A stretch of DNA of 64,000 bases. It comes from Tanytarsus gracilentus (taxonomy: Eukaryota; Arthropoda; Insecta; Diptera; Chironomidae). The position numbers and the translations under genes were made by a program. Position 1 is the first letter of the stretch; the number at the start of each line of letters is the position of its first letter. The notes below the pieces were generated by a model that worked only from the letters and a program-made list of their open reading frames with translations, searched no databases and was not told the origin of the DNA. The stretch is from contig JAXRKN010000038.1 in assembly GCA_038502055.1 (NCBI GenBank), positions 2,542,001 through 2,606,000 on the forward strand, read 5' to 3'. Of the stretch, positions 49,137-60,356 are shown piece by piece.

Positions 49137-50341
49137 ATGTGGCGATGGATATTTGTGCTGAGCACCCTCCAAGTGAACTTTATTTTTGGCGAGAAGTTTC
49201 AAGATCTCCAATTTCTTTTTGTGAATGGGTTCAAAAGTTCAATGCACTACATCTTGAATTGATGACATTCAATTTTTTATTTACAGCGACACCCCAACAC
49301 AGTTCGAGGCATTTTATTTTAACGAAACATCAAAGTTGCTTTCTCATCCTGACTTCGATGTTAATAGTCCGACTATGCTTTACTGCTACGGATTTACGGA
49401 AAATTTAGTGAGAAATAGCACACAAACTGTCCTTAAAGCTTACATTTCTCGTGGCGGCTACAATATCCTAGTCCTTGAATGGTCAAAATTTAATGGTGGA
49501 AATTATTATTTTGAAGCGACCCCAAACTCACAAATTGTTGGCGATGAAGTTGGAAAGAAATTGTGGAGCATGAAATCTGAAGGATTTGATTTGGACAGTT
49601 TTGAACTAGTTGGTCATTCTCTTGGAGGTCAAGTTGTAGGGTTCATTGGACGATCAGTGTATAAGCAGTCATCAAACACGTACAAACTGCCGAAACTAAT
49701 TGCACTGGATCCAGGTAAATTTTAAATTATTCAGAAAATTCTAAACCCTCAAAAAAGTTTGAAAATGATTAATAATTTCTCTTTTAGCTGGTCCTTTCTT
49801 TTATGGATTTATCAAAATTTTCAACAAGCCTTTGAATAAAAATGACGCTCAGGTTGTGCACGTGATACACACAGATTCTAATTTTTACGGCGCTCCCTTC
49901 AAAAGTGGTCATGCTGATTTTTGGCCAAACGGTAAATTTTTACAATTTTAAATTTTTTTAACTTACAGCCTAAATTTAGGTGGGAGAAACCAACCAGGTT
50001 GCAAGCGAGCCAACTTCGATATGAATGATGAAAACAGTAGAGATGAATTTATAAAATGTTCCCATCGTCGTTCATATCGTTATTTTGCGGAATCAGTGAG
50101 ATCAACCGATCAAAAAACATTCAAAGCTGTTCCATGTGCATCTTGGAGAGATTTTATCCAAAACAAATGTCCCGAAAATGAGACGGACAATCAAGGTTTT
50201 ATGGGAATTGATGGAGCTTCCAATCTTTTCGGTGATTTCTTTCTTCAAACCAATCAAGAGCCACCCTTCAATCGAGGACCACGCGGAATTTTCTACGATG
50301 AAACAATTGATGATGCTAAAGATGAATTTAATAGCATTTAA
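49137..50341 (+). CDS. Secreted lipase 3, pancreatic-lipase family
   Basis: Recent tandem duplicate of lipase 2, alike in coding sequence, first three intron positions and 3' flank. Exons: 49137-49228, 49287-49714, 49788-49931 and 49980-50341, giving 341 residues. Signal peptide MWRWIFVLSTLQVNFIFG. Catalytic residues are present: Ser in GHSLGGQVVG, Asp in ALDPAG, His in CSHRRSYRYFAES. Differences from lipase 2 include KSGHADF for KCGHADF, which loses one cysteine, and a fourth exon that runs straight through the place where lipase 2 has an intron. The first intron again uses a GTTCAA donor. AATAAA at about 50360. Confidence 0.86.
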
Positions 50342-51531
50342 TTACTTTTTTATGGTGAAAATAAAATTATGTGGTTGAAAATTTTTGCATGTCTGAAAAG
50401 CTTGTTAGAAAATAGTTAAAGACATCAGTAGCAGCGGTGGCAAAAAATATGAAAAATGGCCATTTATAGACGAAAAACTTTATCTATAATGAAATCATGA
50501 ATGAATATCAAAAAGTTCCGCCTCCTTCCCAATTTTTTTTAAAACGGAGAGTGAAGGGAAAATTTATTAGGAACGAAAAAGCGGAGGAAAAATTCGATGC
50601 TTGTATGACTTTAACGACAATTAAATGCAGCTGCTGCGCTGCTTGAGAATAACATTTCCGAACAGCAATCTGTAAATGATATTCAAGAATTTTTTAATGT
50701 CTCATTGTGTGGTTCTCCCATGCTGCACCAAAAATTAATTTCAATATCTCCCAAAAAATAAAAAGTTAAAGGGAATAATGAGAGGATAAAGATGTGATTT
50801 CTTCAAGTGCTTCATAACTTTTTCATTTCTCGTAACATGAATTCTCAATATTACTGAGAGGAAAAAGTTTTTATTTTTTGCGGGCGCTCTTAAAACCTCA
50901 TTCAACAGTCGTTCATTATAATTTTTAATTCTTCCTCCGAATTTATTCAATTATTTTAATTAAAAAGAATTAAAAATTGCTCTCTGTTGTGTGAGGAACG
51001 ATGAAGAAGAAGATGTAAGGAAAGAAACTTTTGAACTTTATTAAAATTAAGTTTTTTATTTTTTTGGAAGATTCTCTTTTCTTTTAATGTTAACTGAAGA
51101 GGAAGGATTGATGTGCATGCTTTCATGTTTTAATTTGATCTTCATTCAAGTGAGTGGGAAAATATTGAAAATAATTGCTTAAAAATAATTAAAGAGCGGA
51201 GTTGCGCTTTTTAGTATTGAATACTGTCATCGAACTCAATTGAACTCTTGTATTTAAACAATTGCACTTTAATTTGTTCCTAGATGTATTTTATTAAAAT
51301 TAAAGTTATTAAAAACACAACCACAAATAAAAATAGAGGAGCTGATCGATTTTTATTTAATAATTTTTTCCATCATTCACTTTACAGCTTTGAGTCATAA
51401 AACACTTCAATTTTTAATCAATTTCGCTAAATTAAAAGACAAAGATAAAAAAGTTGCCTCAACTTAAATTATTTGTTAATCACACTCGAGTCATTCGTGA
51501 AGTATCAGCCAAAGGATTCAAAACTCTAAAA
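50342..51531. other. Intergenic between lipase and protease-homolog clusters
   Basis: About 1.2 kb of AT-rich sequence. No coding exon or repeat is recognised. It should hold the lipase 3 3' UTR and the promoter of the first protease homolog. Confidence 0.5.
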
Positions 51532-52524
51532 ATGAAGTTCTTGATATTTTTGTTCGCATTAACTGGTAGTTATAAAATTATATATTTTAAATATTTTTTG
51601 CTAATTAAACAAAAAAGTCCACAGCTTGAATGCTAATGAGGTTGACATTTTACCGCAAGCCATTGGTGGTGCCAACACTTTATGGGGTCAATTTCCAGCG
51701 AGCGTAGTTATTCAAACTCCAAATGATTTTTGCGGTGGAAGTGTCATCGATGATCTTCACGTAAGTGCTCAATAAAATTAGTATAAAATAATTAAAATTA
51801 ATTAAATTTTTGTAAAGATTCTGACATCAGCGAGTTGCGTGCTTAATCAAAGATTTGAAGTTATAAATCCAATTTGGTTCAACATAATTGCCGGTGATAT
51901 TTTCTTTAATCCGCCATCAACACGAAGAGTTACAAGACAAGCTTCGAGAATTTTCGTCCATCCGGAATACAGTGCATTTACAGGAGACGCCAACATTGCA
52001 CTCATTAGAGTAAGATTTTAAAAATTATAACACATTTTATATTAAATTAAATTTAGTTGGCAGAACGACTTCCTCTTCCCCACAACACCATCAATGCCGC
52101 TCAAAGACAAACAAGAATTGTTCGCAACGGACTTTCGTGTGCATTAATTGCTTTCGGTCGTCAGAACAACATCACAGACTCAGCCTTCCGTCCTCAGCAA
52201 GTCAACCTTCCAATTCCAATTTTGGATCGTGATATTTGCAACAATAACTGGGTTCATGTTAATCGTGTGCCTGAGAGAGTTCTTTGTGGTCAAACAGCAG
52301 GAAATGCCGCACCATGCACTGGAAGCATTGGATCTGGTCTCTATTGCAATGGCATGTTAACGGGTGTTTTAAGCGGTGGAAGCTTCTGCAATGCAACTCC
52401 AGCCATTTTCCAACAAGTTCGAGCTTTCAACGCTTGGATCGATCAAATCATAGCCAATCGTGCTGATGTCCCACAAAATTTTAATCCCATAAACATGCAA
52501 GGATTTCCAAGAGTTTTTAATTAG
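51532..52524 (+). CDS. Serine protease homolog 1 (catalytically dead)
   Basis: Secreted chymotrypsin-fold (S1) protein lacking the active site. Exons: 51532-51565, 51618-51760, 51818-52009 and 52057-52524, giving 278 residues. The second exon is entered at an AAG acceptor, because the CAG a few bases later would put a stop in frame. Signal peptide MKFLIFLFALT. IGGAN takes the place of the IVGG activation end and CGGSVI the usual CGGSLI. The His position reads SASC (about S65), the Asp position ANIAL (about N118) and the Ser position GSIGSGL (about I214), so all three triad residues are replaced. Cysteines around these sites persist, implying a folded protein. Such homologs act as cofactors or binding proteins in other insects; the role here is unknown. 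AATAAA at about 52534. Confidence 0.85.
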
Positions 52525-52599
52525 AGAAACATAAATAAAATTTTAATTTTTTATCGATCAAGCAATTTTTATTGAGTTTTATTAATTTTTACAAATTTT

Positions 52600-53394
52600 T
52601 TATGGGAATCTTTCTAATGGATTTGAGTTAGCTGGTGGAACATCTTGACGCTGCATTTGCTCGTTGATCCATGTACGATGGAAGCGAGTCTGGATGTAGA
52701 CTCCAGGATTATTTGCAACACCACAGCCGAATCCACTGTTTAAAACTCCAGTAATTCTTCCGTCGCAATATAAAATCGCGCCGATATTTGGAGCGCAGAC
52801 ACCTGGTCCGGCCGTGAGAACTCCCGCACATATCATACCGTCAGTAATTCTTCCCTGATTTACGACAAGCTCTGTACATTGATCGCGATTGACAATTGGA
52901 GGCGCAATAGTTTGCAGTAAATTGTTATTTCTATTCCATGCAGCGAGATTGCAGATTTGAGTATCGAAAGCAATTTGCTCGTTTAGAATTCCAGCGGCAA
53001 AACTCGGATTGGCAACTGTTGGGAAGTTGAAGTTCGAGAGTGTTCGAACGACGGCAATATCATTATTAAAAGTGAATGGATTAAAATGAGGATGAGTGTA
53101 AATTGCGAAAACTTGTACACGTGGTGCGGTCATGTTGATGTTAATAAAACCGGGCAGAACTGAAACTTGGTTTGCGGGAAGTAAAAGGAAGTTTGTGTTG
53201 AGCATGCATGCTGCAACAGTGACCACATGATTTTGGTTGATGATGGCACCTCCACAGACGCCTGTTGGTGTTGGAACGAAAATCGAAACAAAACTTGGAA
53301 ATTGACCGAGAACTGCGTTGGTTCCGCCTTGAAGTGAATCGACACCTTGCCAGATGGCAAGCGAAAGAAGAATCAAAAATTTAATTTTCATCAT
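52600..53394 (-). CDS. Serine protease homolog 2 (intronless, dead)
   Basis: Single-exon S1-fold secreted protein of 264 residues, convergent with homolog 1 and about 75 bp from its stop. The start is the first of two adjacent ATGs (MMKIKF); the frame is open upstream but has no ATG. Signal peptide to about residue 20. LQGGTN stands at the activation site and CGGAII follows. The catalytic His is replaced (VAAC, about A62), Asp is retained in NNDIAVV (about D112), and the catalytic Ser is replaced by Ile in APNIGAIL (about I204). The terminal GVYIQTRFHRTWI matches the final strand and helix of the fold. Lack of introns beside multi-exon paralogs suggests retrocopying or intron loss. Confidence 0.88.
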   Translation of the reverse strand: MMKIKFLILLSLAIWQGVDSLQGGTNAVLGQFPSFVSIFVPTPTGVCGGAIINQNHVVTVAACMLNTNFLLLPANQVSVLPGFININMTAPRVQVFAIYTHPHFNPFTFNNDIAVVRTLSNFNFPTVANPSFAAGILNEQIAFDTQICNLAAWNRNNNLLQTIAPPIVNRDQCTELVVNQGRITDGMICAGVLTAGPGVCAPNIGAILYCDGRITGVLNSGFGCGVANNPGVYIQTRFHRTWINEQMQRQDVPPANSNPLERFP

Positions 53395-53780
53395 CACGCA
53401 CAACTTTTCACAACGACAAAAAGTTGACAACTGAAAATGATCAAATTATTAAATTGTCATTTTTCAATGGCACACTTGAACATTGGATGCGGTAATTAAC
53501 GGTTATATGGACAGTTAAAATTATCGATACTTTTATCAATTTAACATCCTGCAGTAGTTGCAAAATATGGGCAATGAGTAATCACAATTTATTTCTAGTA
53601 TCCGGGATGATCCATAAAAACACTCAACTGGAAGCGCATTTTCTTTTTCGGAACTTATCAAAAAAATTGATGATCAACTTTCAAGTGGCTCTCGATAATA
53701 AACTTGACATTTTTTTAATTAATCACTTGTAAAATTTGAGTCAGTTAGTGGAGAAACTTTGAAGAGTCATCTACGAAAAA
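53395..53780. other. Divergent spacer between protease homologs 2 and 3
   Basis: About 0.39 kb between divergent start codons; both promoters must lie here. An initiator-like TCAGTT at 53741 is the only recognisable core element. Confidence 0.5.
53741..53746 (+). promoter_or_regulatory. Initiator-like TCAGTT of protease homolog 3
   Basis: The arthropod initiator consensus TCAGTY occurs 40 bp upstream of the ATG, which would give a short 5' UTR. A six-base match alone is weak evidence. Confidence 0.35.
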
Positions 53781-54763
53781 ATGAAGTCGCTCATATTTCT
53801 TGCAATAATTCTCTTTGCCAAAGCTCAAGAGGAAGTTGATCCCTTCATAACCTCTGGTGCGTTTGCATTGATTGGTGAATTTCCATCGACAGTTTTCATA
53901 AGAGCACCCGGCACACCTCGTCAGCCAACTTGTGGTGGAACCATCATCGATAGAAGTCACATCCTAACTAGTGCTCAATGCGTCACAAACAACCAAAATC
54001 AAATTATCAATCCATTCTGGTACAATGTCGTTGCTGGTATGTCAAATAAATTACTTAATTTTTAATTATAAAAAATATAATTTCATTAGGTGATTTAAAT
54101 GTTTTTCGTGGAACATCCCGCGGTGTAACGAGAAGAGTTTCACGTGTTTTCGTTCATCCACAATTCAATGCAATCAACAGAAATAAGTAAAAGGATTTAA
54201 TTAATATTTAAGTTAATTTAAAAAATTTAAAAACTCCAATAGTGATTTGGCTGTTTTGCGACTCGACACTCCATTCCCTGAATTTCACAACACAATCGAG
54301 CCTGCAATTTTAAATAATGTTACTTTGGCCAATCTTACACCATGTCGATTAGCCGCATGGGGCTCAGCTACAACAGCAGCAAATGCACCCCTCCAGCCAG
54401 AGCTTAGAACACTAAATGCTCCAATTATCGATCGAATTCAATGCAACGCGGGAGCAGTTCACAATAATCAGGTATTATTAACCCACTTCTGTGCCGGCAG
54501 CATCCCAGTGACAAATCCCGCAAGTGGCGCGTGTAACGGTGAGTTTTAAAATTTTTCAATTAAATTTATTGAAATAATTTTAACTAGGAAATATTGGATC
54601 CGGTTTGTACTGCAATGAGCGTCTCTCAGGAGTCTTGAGCTTTGGACAGTCATGTGGTGTCGCTAACCGTCCTGGAGTTTACGTTGATGTCGCTCAATAT
54701 TTCCCATGGATTATGAGTCAAATCTTGAGAACTGATACTCCACAACCGGGCTCAATGCCATAA
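53781..54763 (+). CDS. Serine protease homolog 3 (catalytically dead)
   Basis: Secreted S1-fold protein, 274 residues. Exons: 53781-54036, 54090-54186, 54243-54538 and 54588-54763. Signal peptide MKSLIFLAIILFAKA. CGGTII is followed by TSAQC, where the catalytic His is Gln (about Q66). Asp is kept in NDLAVL (about D119). The Ser position is Ile in GNIGSGLYC (about I219). The closing SCGVANRPGVYVDVAQYFPWI fits the last strand and helix of trypsin-like folds. No intron position is shared with homolog 1. The conserved cysteines indicate a stable fold without protease activity. AATAAA at about 54784. Confidence 0.87.
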
Positions 54764-57700
54764 AGATTATAAATAGATTGAGCAATAAAATATTTCTTTC
54801 AGATTTTGACGGCGAGTTTTTAAATTTTTAACCTTAAAAAATTCAAAAAATTGATTTAAATTTTAATCTCTTAAAATCGTCCATTAAATTCATTGAAGCT
54901 CATTTTTCATGTGGTGCAGAGAAGGTTTCCTAAATTAAGTCATCGTTTCCTGCAATGTAGCTTCACCTTTCACATCTATTTTCGTATAAAGCATGTTGAC
55001 ATGAAAGTTGATTTACATGTTGATAAACACAACGTCGTGTGTTCCGTTGAAATATGAGGAGAGTTAAGTAAATCTGATGAAAAGGAGAGTATATTAATCA
55101 AAATTTACATCTTTCGTCTCGATCCGCATGCATTTGCTTAAACATGAGTGATGATGATATTTTAAAAATGCTACACATTTTTACTGCAGAGACGGTACTT
55201 TCGACAAGCATCCAGCACATGATGAATTAAGGAGCAGAAAAATGCTTTTGCTGCCTTTTGTTTATGGAAATTTTTAAAATTTGACTCGAGGGAAATCAAG
55301 GCTACAAAATGTGACAAATTTATCATGCGTTGAAAATATTTTTTGTGGCTAATCGAAAATTAATTATCGTGCCATGGCTAAAATTTTCATTCAATTTGAT
55401 TCAATCAATTGAATTATCTAACTCTGTCGGAAAAATTTTCACACGTAAATATTTTAAATTTTATTATCATTCAAAAATATTTATGTGAGGACAAAAAAGC
55501 GTTGACACTTTTCATATCAGCAGTTCCAGACACAAAACCACACATTCTTTGTCTTTAAAATGGATTTATGCATGAGAAAAAACATATTATGAAATTTATT
55601 CATACGAAATGTGCATTGTAATCATTGCGATCCTTCTGTGAGAGAGAAAGAGAAAATGTGTGAAGGAATCGAGGAGGAGATGGGAAGGGATTTAACAAAC
55701 AAACAAGGATTATTATTTAATAATAGGTCGGTTTACATTTCACATCAAAAATTTTTCATCATTCATTATGAAGAGTGAGTGTGAGTCGATAAAATAACAT
55801 GAACTTTCCATTTACTCTGTGGGTCTTCTAATTTACTGAGTGTGAAATTTATTAAATCGATGGAAATTGTGAGAAGATTGATTAAGTTGAATTTAATTAA
55901 GGTGACCCAAATACCTCAATAAAAGTTTTGAGATGTTTGCAATAAAGTTTAATAAAAACTGGTTTCAATATTTTAATTATTATCACAAAAAAATAATTAA
56001 ATTTTACGTAATAAACATTAATGTGTCCTTCATTTATTAACCAATTAACACCTTCTCGAAAAAAAGAAGAAAACGAAAAAATATCGCTCACGAAACTTTT
56101 GTTATCAGCATCAGCAAGTTGCCATGAATTATTTATGAGTTAGAGAGTCATGATAGAGTTTTGATGTGTATTTAATGTGAGAATGCTGCAATGAGAGGAA
56201 AGTGAACAATATTTTGGTAAAATAAATACTGCGATGCATATATTAAGTAATAATTTATTGGGAGCAAGTAAAAAACAAGGGGTGAAATATTTTAATTCAT
56301 AAAGTTAAGTGAAATTATAAATTCAACAAATGAGAGATAAATTTTTTCTCACTTAAAACTCAAAATTACCAGAATAAAAAAATTAATTGAGCAGATAAAA
56401 ATCAGAAAATGATTTTTCATTGAAAATTAATGAAGTGAAAAACTCCATTGAATCGCATGTTCCTGGCACTCTCAAAATCTTGTTTTCCACCCCTCCTCTT
56501 AACTGTAAAAATTATACCCCAAGAGTTGTTAATACAATGGAGCAAAAATGTTCTGGTATTTTTGTAAAAAAAAATAAAGCACTGCTATTGTCAGACGATG
56601 AATAGACAGACTACAAATAGTTTTTTATACTATGTAGTTTGTGGCTCATTTAATAAAAAAAATCGTCTTTTATTTTTTCTCTTTCTTCTTTTTATCTCAT
56701 TAGAGTCATTATTTCATCACGGAAAGAATGTCGATGAAAATAAAAATTTGCAAAGGCACATAAAAATGAATGTTAAAGTTCCTTTTTCTCCCACAATACA
56801 ACGAGCATAATCAACAACATAAAAATATGTATTCATCACAGACAGAAGGGAAAAAGATTTTTCTCTTTTCTGTTTTATTTTTCGACTAGCTTGTGCGATA
56901 CACAAAAAGAAATCTTTAACGATAATTAAATTGGAGTCAGAAATTTATCACCATACCATCTCCAAAAAAACTTTGTGAGAAACAAAAACAACGAAATGTT
57001 CTCTAGATGCTCCTTTGTTTAATTATTGAGGGAATTCTCTAGAGAGATTCGCATACATATTTTTAAGGAGCTTTTTGTAAGGCACTGAGATAATCAACAA
57101 ACCTCGATTATACGTGCGGAGTAGATTACACACATTTAAGCATGTAGTCTGTGATACCGCAACAATTGCTATGAGCCAGAGATAACATGAGAGTTAAGAA
57201 AATCTGTTGATTATTGCACAGATGCTGTGTCTTTTAAATGTTGTAACTCTACGAGCATAAAAACTTTACATGCCAAGAATTTTCGTAATATTTTCTCTTT
57301 TTTCACACGAAAAAATTTCTGTGTCCTTTACCTTCGAACCTTTTTTCACAACTAAATCATATCAGCGAAATAAAGGCGAGAGCATGAAACTCACTTGAAA
57401 CCGGAACAGAAACATTAGCGTCTTTGGTCGCGTAGCATTAGATGTTAAAGTTTGATTGGCCAAGATGTTTTCGAAATTTATGTACCTGTGAAGAAGAATG
57501 CGCAGAAGATAAGGTTCTAAAAAAAGATTCCGAGGTGTTTTAAATCATAAAGTCATGTGAAACTTTAAATCGTTATTTACATTCACCTAAAATTATTACA
57601 CTTTAAAGTTTCGCGAAACTTTGCCTACACACATTTCTTCTTCTTTTTCTCTTTTTTCGGGGAGGGAAATATAAAACGTTTTAAGTAGAGTCGCAGGTGT

Positions 57701-60356
57701 TGATATTTACTTTTTTATGTTCTTCTCCCGCGTTATCATCAGCATCTTCGTCTATACTTTAACTTTCCGACAGGAGCATTATCATCGAGGGCCAAATAAA
57801 CAAATTTTTAGGCATCCCTTTTCTGTTTTTTTACAGCACGTGTTTTAAAGAGTCACTTTTAGACTTTCTCTGTTTGGTTATGAATTTTTTGGTTGTTTGC
57901 TTTTTATCCCTTTAAACACTTTATGTGAGCATGTTTGAGGAAGAGAATTTATGATCGTCCTTAAAGATTTTTATCATGTTTATCTTAGAAATAATTTATG
58001 GATGACCATAATCAAACAATATTCACCCATTTTTCATTGATTCGCACTTAAAGATAATAAAATGATGATAGGTTTTTTAAGAGGGGTGAATTCAATAATT
58101 TATGACACAAACAATTTTGGATCGTCTTGAAAGTTATCGCTTCGAAATCAAAAATTTTACTCTTTAAATTTTTGACATCTAGAATATGAAATTAAAAATT
58201 TCTCAAGACCCATAAAGAGATAAAATCAGAAAGGAGAAAATCTCCCCAGACATCGCTGAAGAATCGTCAAAAAAAATTTAAGATATGAAAAGAGGACAAA
58301 ATCCACAATCGAGAAAATCTGGCACGTTATCTATAAAAGCACTCACAGTGCACACACACACAGTAGAAAGAATAAAAGAAGGGAAAAAAGTGAGCGAGAG
58401 CCTAAGTAGAATGCCATATAAAAGATAATTTTGTCATGGGAACTATTTTCATTTTTATGAATTCTCATAAATTTGTTTGCATCATGCTGAGCTTGAGTGT
58501 GTGATATTTAACAGCTTCCACTGCTACATCTAGCCGAATTTTATCTCTCAAGCTTCGGAGTTGTAAAAGAATTTTTGAATACGTTCCAACGAAATGTATT
58601 TTGAGAGTTCCTTGTCTAGCGCTGCCTTGCTTTAAATCTCAAAGACATGTGTTTTATGGCATCAAATAAACTTTTCCCGCATGTCGTAAGTTTTTCCCAT
58701 CCATCCATTCACATGCAGCCGCACACAAACGATTAAAATTTTCCTCACATTTCTTTTATTGTTTTACTTAATTTTCATCATGATCTCGGTTTTTATTTTA
58801 TTTCATTTCCATTGTTATTATTTATGCATTATACTTTCATTCATGTTTATTATAATCGCATGGTGTGTATTTACATATCTTATATATGCTGTTTTAAATC
58901 CTTTCACTACATGCTTCTCATAAATGTTCTGACATATCATTATAACATGAGAAAAGTCAAAAAGAACATAAAAATGTCATTCTTATCGTACGCAATTGTG
59001 CTTTTAACAAACAATTGATTTTTTTCCTCGTGTTTAAGCTTCGAATAGAAAAAGCTAATAATTACATCATTCATACATGTATATAGACAGTTATGTACGT
59101 CATGTTATGGGCTTTCTCGAAACAATAAATAAAGATGATTAAATAAAATTCATTTTAAAGAAACCTTCCCTGAATATCTTTATTACACATTTTAACTTTC
59201 TATATTTAAATTCTCACATAATTTTGCTTTCTAATAAATTTAGAAAATTTAAATATTTTTATGAAAACAACCTTAACTTAAATTCTGTGTCATCCAACAA
59301 AAAATCGTCTTTCTAGTATTATTGCAGTGCATTTAAATTTTGAAAACTGCAATAAAGTTTAACGAACTTTTTCTTGTTAAGCAACTCAGTTTGAATCATT
59401 ATCTCAAATTTAATTAAAAAGAGTTAAAAATCGTTGAATAAATTTATCACCTGGTGTATTTTCTAAAATATCTAGCAAAACATTACAATTTTCATATTCT
59501 TTGAAAATACAACATTCAAATCCTTTCCAATTGTCTCATATCTTTACAACAATGTATACGTATTATTTCAATTATTAAGAAATCGAGAGGAAAATCATAA
59601 GAAGGATTTATGTTTTGCTTAAAGAGTGGAATTTAAATAAATTTATAGGGAAGCAAGAAAGATATAAATATTTTTTAAAGTTTATCTTTTTGTTGCTTTT
59701 TATATATTATCGCTATATAAATGTTTTTTTTGTTCTAACTATTCGTCTAATAACGGCACATTATATATTTTCAATAGTATTTATAGATTTTTAGCGCTCA
59801 GCAATTTGAATAGAAGAAAAATTTTGAAAGTTGTCGAAAGATTTTTTTGGTTTGAGGAAGAAAATAAAATTTGCCTTTCAACGATTATTTACAGCAGCAC
59901 ACAAAGGAATGCTGAGGATGGCGAGGACAAGAGAGAGAAAGAATTCAGAAAATTCTTCATAGAAAACTGAAAATTGCTGGCTGCACACCGAACTAATTGT
60001 GAGAGCAATTTAAGGTCATTATTATAATTGCTAAAAGATTGAATGAAGAATTAAAATGAAAATCATTTAGCTTAAACGAGAAAAAAAGAGTTTAAACACT
60101 CATTTTATGGGAATGTGATAAAAATCTCACTCTCCATACACACACACACACACACACGATGAACATATTTCAATTAATTAAATTAAATTTATGGTTTTGT
60201 TCACCGCCTCTCATTTAAATCCTCGTGAAACTCAATTTTAAAACGATTTGCGTGTGTGCACGATAATTTAAAATTAATTTTGTCGGTTTCCTGAATCAGA
60301 GTCCGAGTGAATGAAAACTCTCTCTATCCGCTCTCCATATAATATAATGAATGTTA
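54764..60356. other. Intergenic, 5.6 kb without recognised gene
   Basis: AT-rich sequence with only short, compositionally biased open frames; none is called. The right part may be a long 3' UTR of the DIP gene on the minus strand. A CA microsatellite lies near 60138-60156 and a shorter CA run near 58350-58362. Confidence 0.5.
60138..60157. repeat. (CA)n microsatellite
   Basis: About ten ACAC dinucleotide repeats in otherwise AT-rich DNA just downstream of the DIP stop codon. Confidence 0.85.

Noticed and set aside
51624..51638. Alternative CAG acceptor for exon 2 of protease homolog 1
   Set aside because: Using it puts TGA in frame immediately; the AAG acceptor at 51616-51617 keeps the reading frame.
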